From the NCBI RefSeq assembly GCF_032854445.1, contig NC_088302.1, positions 54,530,046 to 54,594,045 on the forward strand: a DNA stretch of 64,000 nt. Reading direction: 5' to 3'. Numbering within the stretch: the first letter of the stretch is position 1; the number at the start of each line of letters is the position of its first letter. This DNA comes from Liolophura sinensis. Lineage: Eukaryota; Mollusca; Polyplacophora; Chitonida; Chitonidae. Below are positions 60,907-64,000 of this stretch, piece after piece. The notes beneath the pieces are model-generated. The model ran no database searches. It saw only the letters and a program-made list of their open reading frames with translations, and was not told where the DNA came from. Position numbers and translations under genes: made by a program.

Positions 60907-62354
60907 CTAGAAGTGCACAGTGGCCACAGTGTACCATCAAACACACTATTACAAGCAGGTAAGGTACTGCGCAGTCACTAGCTGCGACACAGTGACTGGC
61001 CTAATGGCAGGGAATAACAACTTGTGACGACAACAGAATTCTGAACAGACAGGCAACTTGAAATGCAAGAGGCGTGCTGGGCCAAGGCTAAAGCACAAGG
61101 AAATAAATCCTGACAGTAGTGGCTGTCTACAGGTCACTGCATTTCTGATGTCAAATTAGCAACACATATTCTTCACAACCATCCCCATGGGCATTTGACA
61201 GCATGCTGCACATATATTACCGGTACTAATCGCACGGCATACGCTCATCAAGACACCTTTCAGGTAAAGGTAATTAGCATAACATTATCACAAAGACTTA
61301 CATATCAGCTATAGGAGCTGCTCATAACACCTGCTTATTAACACACAGAGATCACTGAAGGTGAAGTTAGTCTGTCCTAATGACAATATGTCACCCCAGG
61401 TACATACAGGTATAACTGTAGACTTGTGACTGACTGAGCTCCCCTCGTACAGGTATGTACCTCTGCCCTCACATTCTCTGTGGCTGTATAACAAACAACT
61501 CTGACAGAACATCACACACTGTAAACATTAGTACCTCCTACATTCTTCATTCTGCTCTTTTCACATCTATTTTCTACCCACAAACTACTCCCCCGCCCAC
61601 CAAAAAAGAGAACAAAATGCTTTAAAAAAAACGAAAAGCCCATACACACATGGTGTAAGTATGACATACGTTTTTACTCAAAAAGATTGCAAAATGCTTC
61701 ACTGAATTCCACATAAACAATTTTATCAGTGCATAAAAATATACATGATCATTAAATGAAGAAATGTGACATCAGTAAAGTGTTGGCTCCACTCACTTTG
61801 ATAAGGACACTATATGCAGATGGAACATATGTAGAAATAAATTTCCCCAACTATTTGGTTGAATAAATAAGAATTCAACGCTTCACAAGTGTGTAATACA
61901 TATTACATTCCCCCCCCCCCCCCCCTGAACTACTGCTCCACTACAATGGTGTTGGCATGAGACAAGGTTCTCCTATCACTCACTTCTTATTTACAGTGTC
62001 TTAAATCAAGAACTGGTAGACCACAGTGCCCCTCAGCCATGTCAACTACAAGCTGCACAAGTATATGGGATACATCTGTGTGAGTTAACATAAGGTGCTC
62101 ATATATGAAAATAAAAGTGAGGAAAATAATGTGGGTTCAATGAAATTTAATCCCTTTAGCACTGTTTGAAATAGGATGGAGACGTCATGCTTACCGAGAG
62201 GTCATACATACTGAGTTCAGAAATACTTCTAGTACACAGGTTCTGAACAATGTTCTGACTTTGTGATATACAAATAAATACCTTGTGGCATGCATGAATA
62301 TGCCTTTTGATCCAGACCCATCCAACTGACAAAAATGGCCACATACCTCCTTAC

Positions 62355-62381
62355 CTCACCATGCTGTGATCTGTGATTAGT
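62355..62381 (-). CDS. Candidate 27-bp microexon
   Basis: TTAACATTCTTACAG|ACTAATCA on the 5' side and ATGGTGAG|GTAAGG on the 3' side are both near-consensus. The 27 bases read TNHRSQHGE in one frame and add nine residues without changing phase. Confidence 0.3.
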
Positions 62382-62409
62382 CTGTAAGAATGTTAATTTA
62401 TACATGTTC

Positions 62410-62890
62410 CAGACCACTGGTAACTATCATGCCAATAACCAACTGACCACTACCATGAGACTACTGGTAACTATCATGCCAATCAACGAACTGACTACTA
62501 CCATGAGACTGCTGGTAACTACCATGCCAAACAACCAACTGACTACTACCATGAGACTGCTGGCAACTATCATGCCAATAACCAATTGACTACTACCATG
62601 AGGCTACTGGTAACTACCATGCCAATCAACCAACTGACTACTACCATGAGACTGCTGGTAACTACCATGCCAATCAACCAACTGACTACCACGATGAGAC
62701 TATTGCTAATTACCATGCCAATCAACCAACCGACTACCACGATGAAACTATTGGTAACTACCATGCCAATCAACCAACCGACTACCACGACAAGACTACT
62801 GGTAACTACTATGCCAATCAACCCACTACCACGATGAGACTACTGGTAACTACCATGAGACTACTGGTAACTACCATGCCAATCAACCAA
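62410..62890. repeat. 48-bp tandem repeat (about 9 units)
   Basis: ACTACTACCATGAGACTGCT, GGTAACTACCATGCCAATCA, ACCAACTG. Divisible by three, giving 83-codon frames on both strands that are not genes. Confidence 0.95.
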
Positions 62891-64000
62891 CTGACTAATA
62901 CAATGAAAAGGTGAATAGGGTATGTATACTGTATATATTCATATACATACATGCAGTGTCTGTTTTATCCTAACACATTTTGTGTTTTAATTGTTGGACA
63001 ACCTCATTCTCATTCTATCCCTAATTTACTCTGGAGAAGTTAACCACTGCCATTACTTTCTCAATCATTTTGCTGGTGTTAATTGCTAACTGATGTGAGT
63101 GATTTTGTTTTGCATAAGATAAAAAGGGTATTATTATATTGTTAAACTGGCCTAAACATGGAAAACTTTAATTTTCCTCCATAAAATCTGGACTAGAACC
63201 ATAAAGACAGGTGTGTTACGATCACCTTTGGCTTTAATAATGGGTCCAGCATCTATAGCCCAGGGGGCAGGAATTTCTGACCTCACGCACATTGTTAGTG
63301 CCCATTACATATCACTTAAAAAACTAAACAAACAAAAAAAAAAGTACCAGATGTAAATGTACATCAAAAGTGATTTTGTCAGAAATTAGGTAACAGAAAC
63401 AACAGGCAATGTTACTGAACATTTGGAAGATTTCATTACCCTCAAATGGCATTTTTTGGGCCAGTGTTCAGGCAAATCATGTGCCAGTCATACTCAGTAT
63501 GGGGGGGGGGGGGTGCTGAAATTCACGTGACACACACTGTCCACACAGATGGGTCATTTACATGATAATGCCCCATATATTAACACCGTAACACAACACT
63601 ATAGATGTCCATCAGGATTTCACCAAACCATACTGGAATGCTCTGATCAAATATTTACCAGGAAACAGCCATATGGAAATCTCAGCCAGTGTATAATTAG
63701 GTTAAAACTGTTCTGTATACCAGTACCGTACTAGCACCCTCAAATGGGGAAATCTGAGCATTGGTTTCTACCAGTCTTTGGGTTCTCCATGTTTGTGGGA
63801 AAAAAGGAAGATCTAAGGCAACAAAGTAAGACATATGACCCTTTTCTTTTTCCTTTTAGAGACAAAATATTACTAACCACTAAATGTTTTTAGGCAATAT
63901 TCTGTTAAAATTCACTAGATTCATTCAGACAATTTCCTATCATGAAAGTGAGTTATCTGAGTAATAAGTTTATTTATGACTGTTTTTTTTTTTGATGGTA
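62891..64000. other. Unassigned right edge
   Basis: No gene supported. A poly-G run lies at about 63500-63512. A short plus frame at 63549 (MGHLHDNAPYIN) faintly recalls mariner transposases, too weak to call. Confidence 0.3.

Noticed and set aside
63549-63734. Mariner transposase fragment
   Set aside because: Only a HDNAP-like five-residue match; the surrounding residues do not fit.

Overview
The window looks like nuclear DNA of a marine invertebrate, most probably a mollusc. Genes have introns with GT/AG borders, intergenic DNA is AT-rich and crowded with minisatellites, and there are several copies of a tRNA-headed SINE that resembles the V-SINE families I know from molluscs (recalled, not searched). 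Nothing prokaryotic, viral or CRISPR-like is visible.

Left part (1-27 kb): a broken beta-1,3-galactosyltransferase-like (GT31) gene, a MITE copy, a 3.8-kb array of a 37-bp satellite with higher-order structure, a 44-bp satellite that took three retroposon insertions, and one clear intact gene at 15571-16884. That gene encodes a secreted, probably GPI-anchored chitin deacetylase-like CE4 enzyme in a single exon with a TATA box upstream. Further right are an about 735-bp MITE with long terminal inverted repeats, several coding-length tandem repeats, and a dead reverse-transcriptase element (25.4-27.1 kb).

Right part (30-45 kb, minus strand, possibly continuing to the window edge): a large multi-PDZ scaffold gene whose last two PDZ domains match the C-terminal tandem of vertebrate pro-interleukin-16 and PDZD2. 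I could join eight exons with consistent splice phases (45301 down to 30261), giving 2974 residues with four PDZ domains and two giant exons (4.03 and 3.85 kb) that encode low-complexity tails containing their own internal repeats. The true 5' end was not found. Several smaller candidate minus-strand exons at 47, 53, 55, 61 and 62 kb may belong to it or to a neighbouring gene.

The introns and flanks from 40 to 63 kb hold at least ten different minisatellites. Some have splice-site-like sequence in every unit. Units whose length is a multiple of three create long but meaningless open frames. The two confident genes have no evident functional link.
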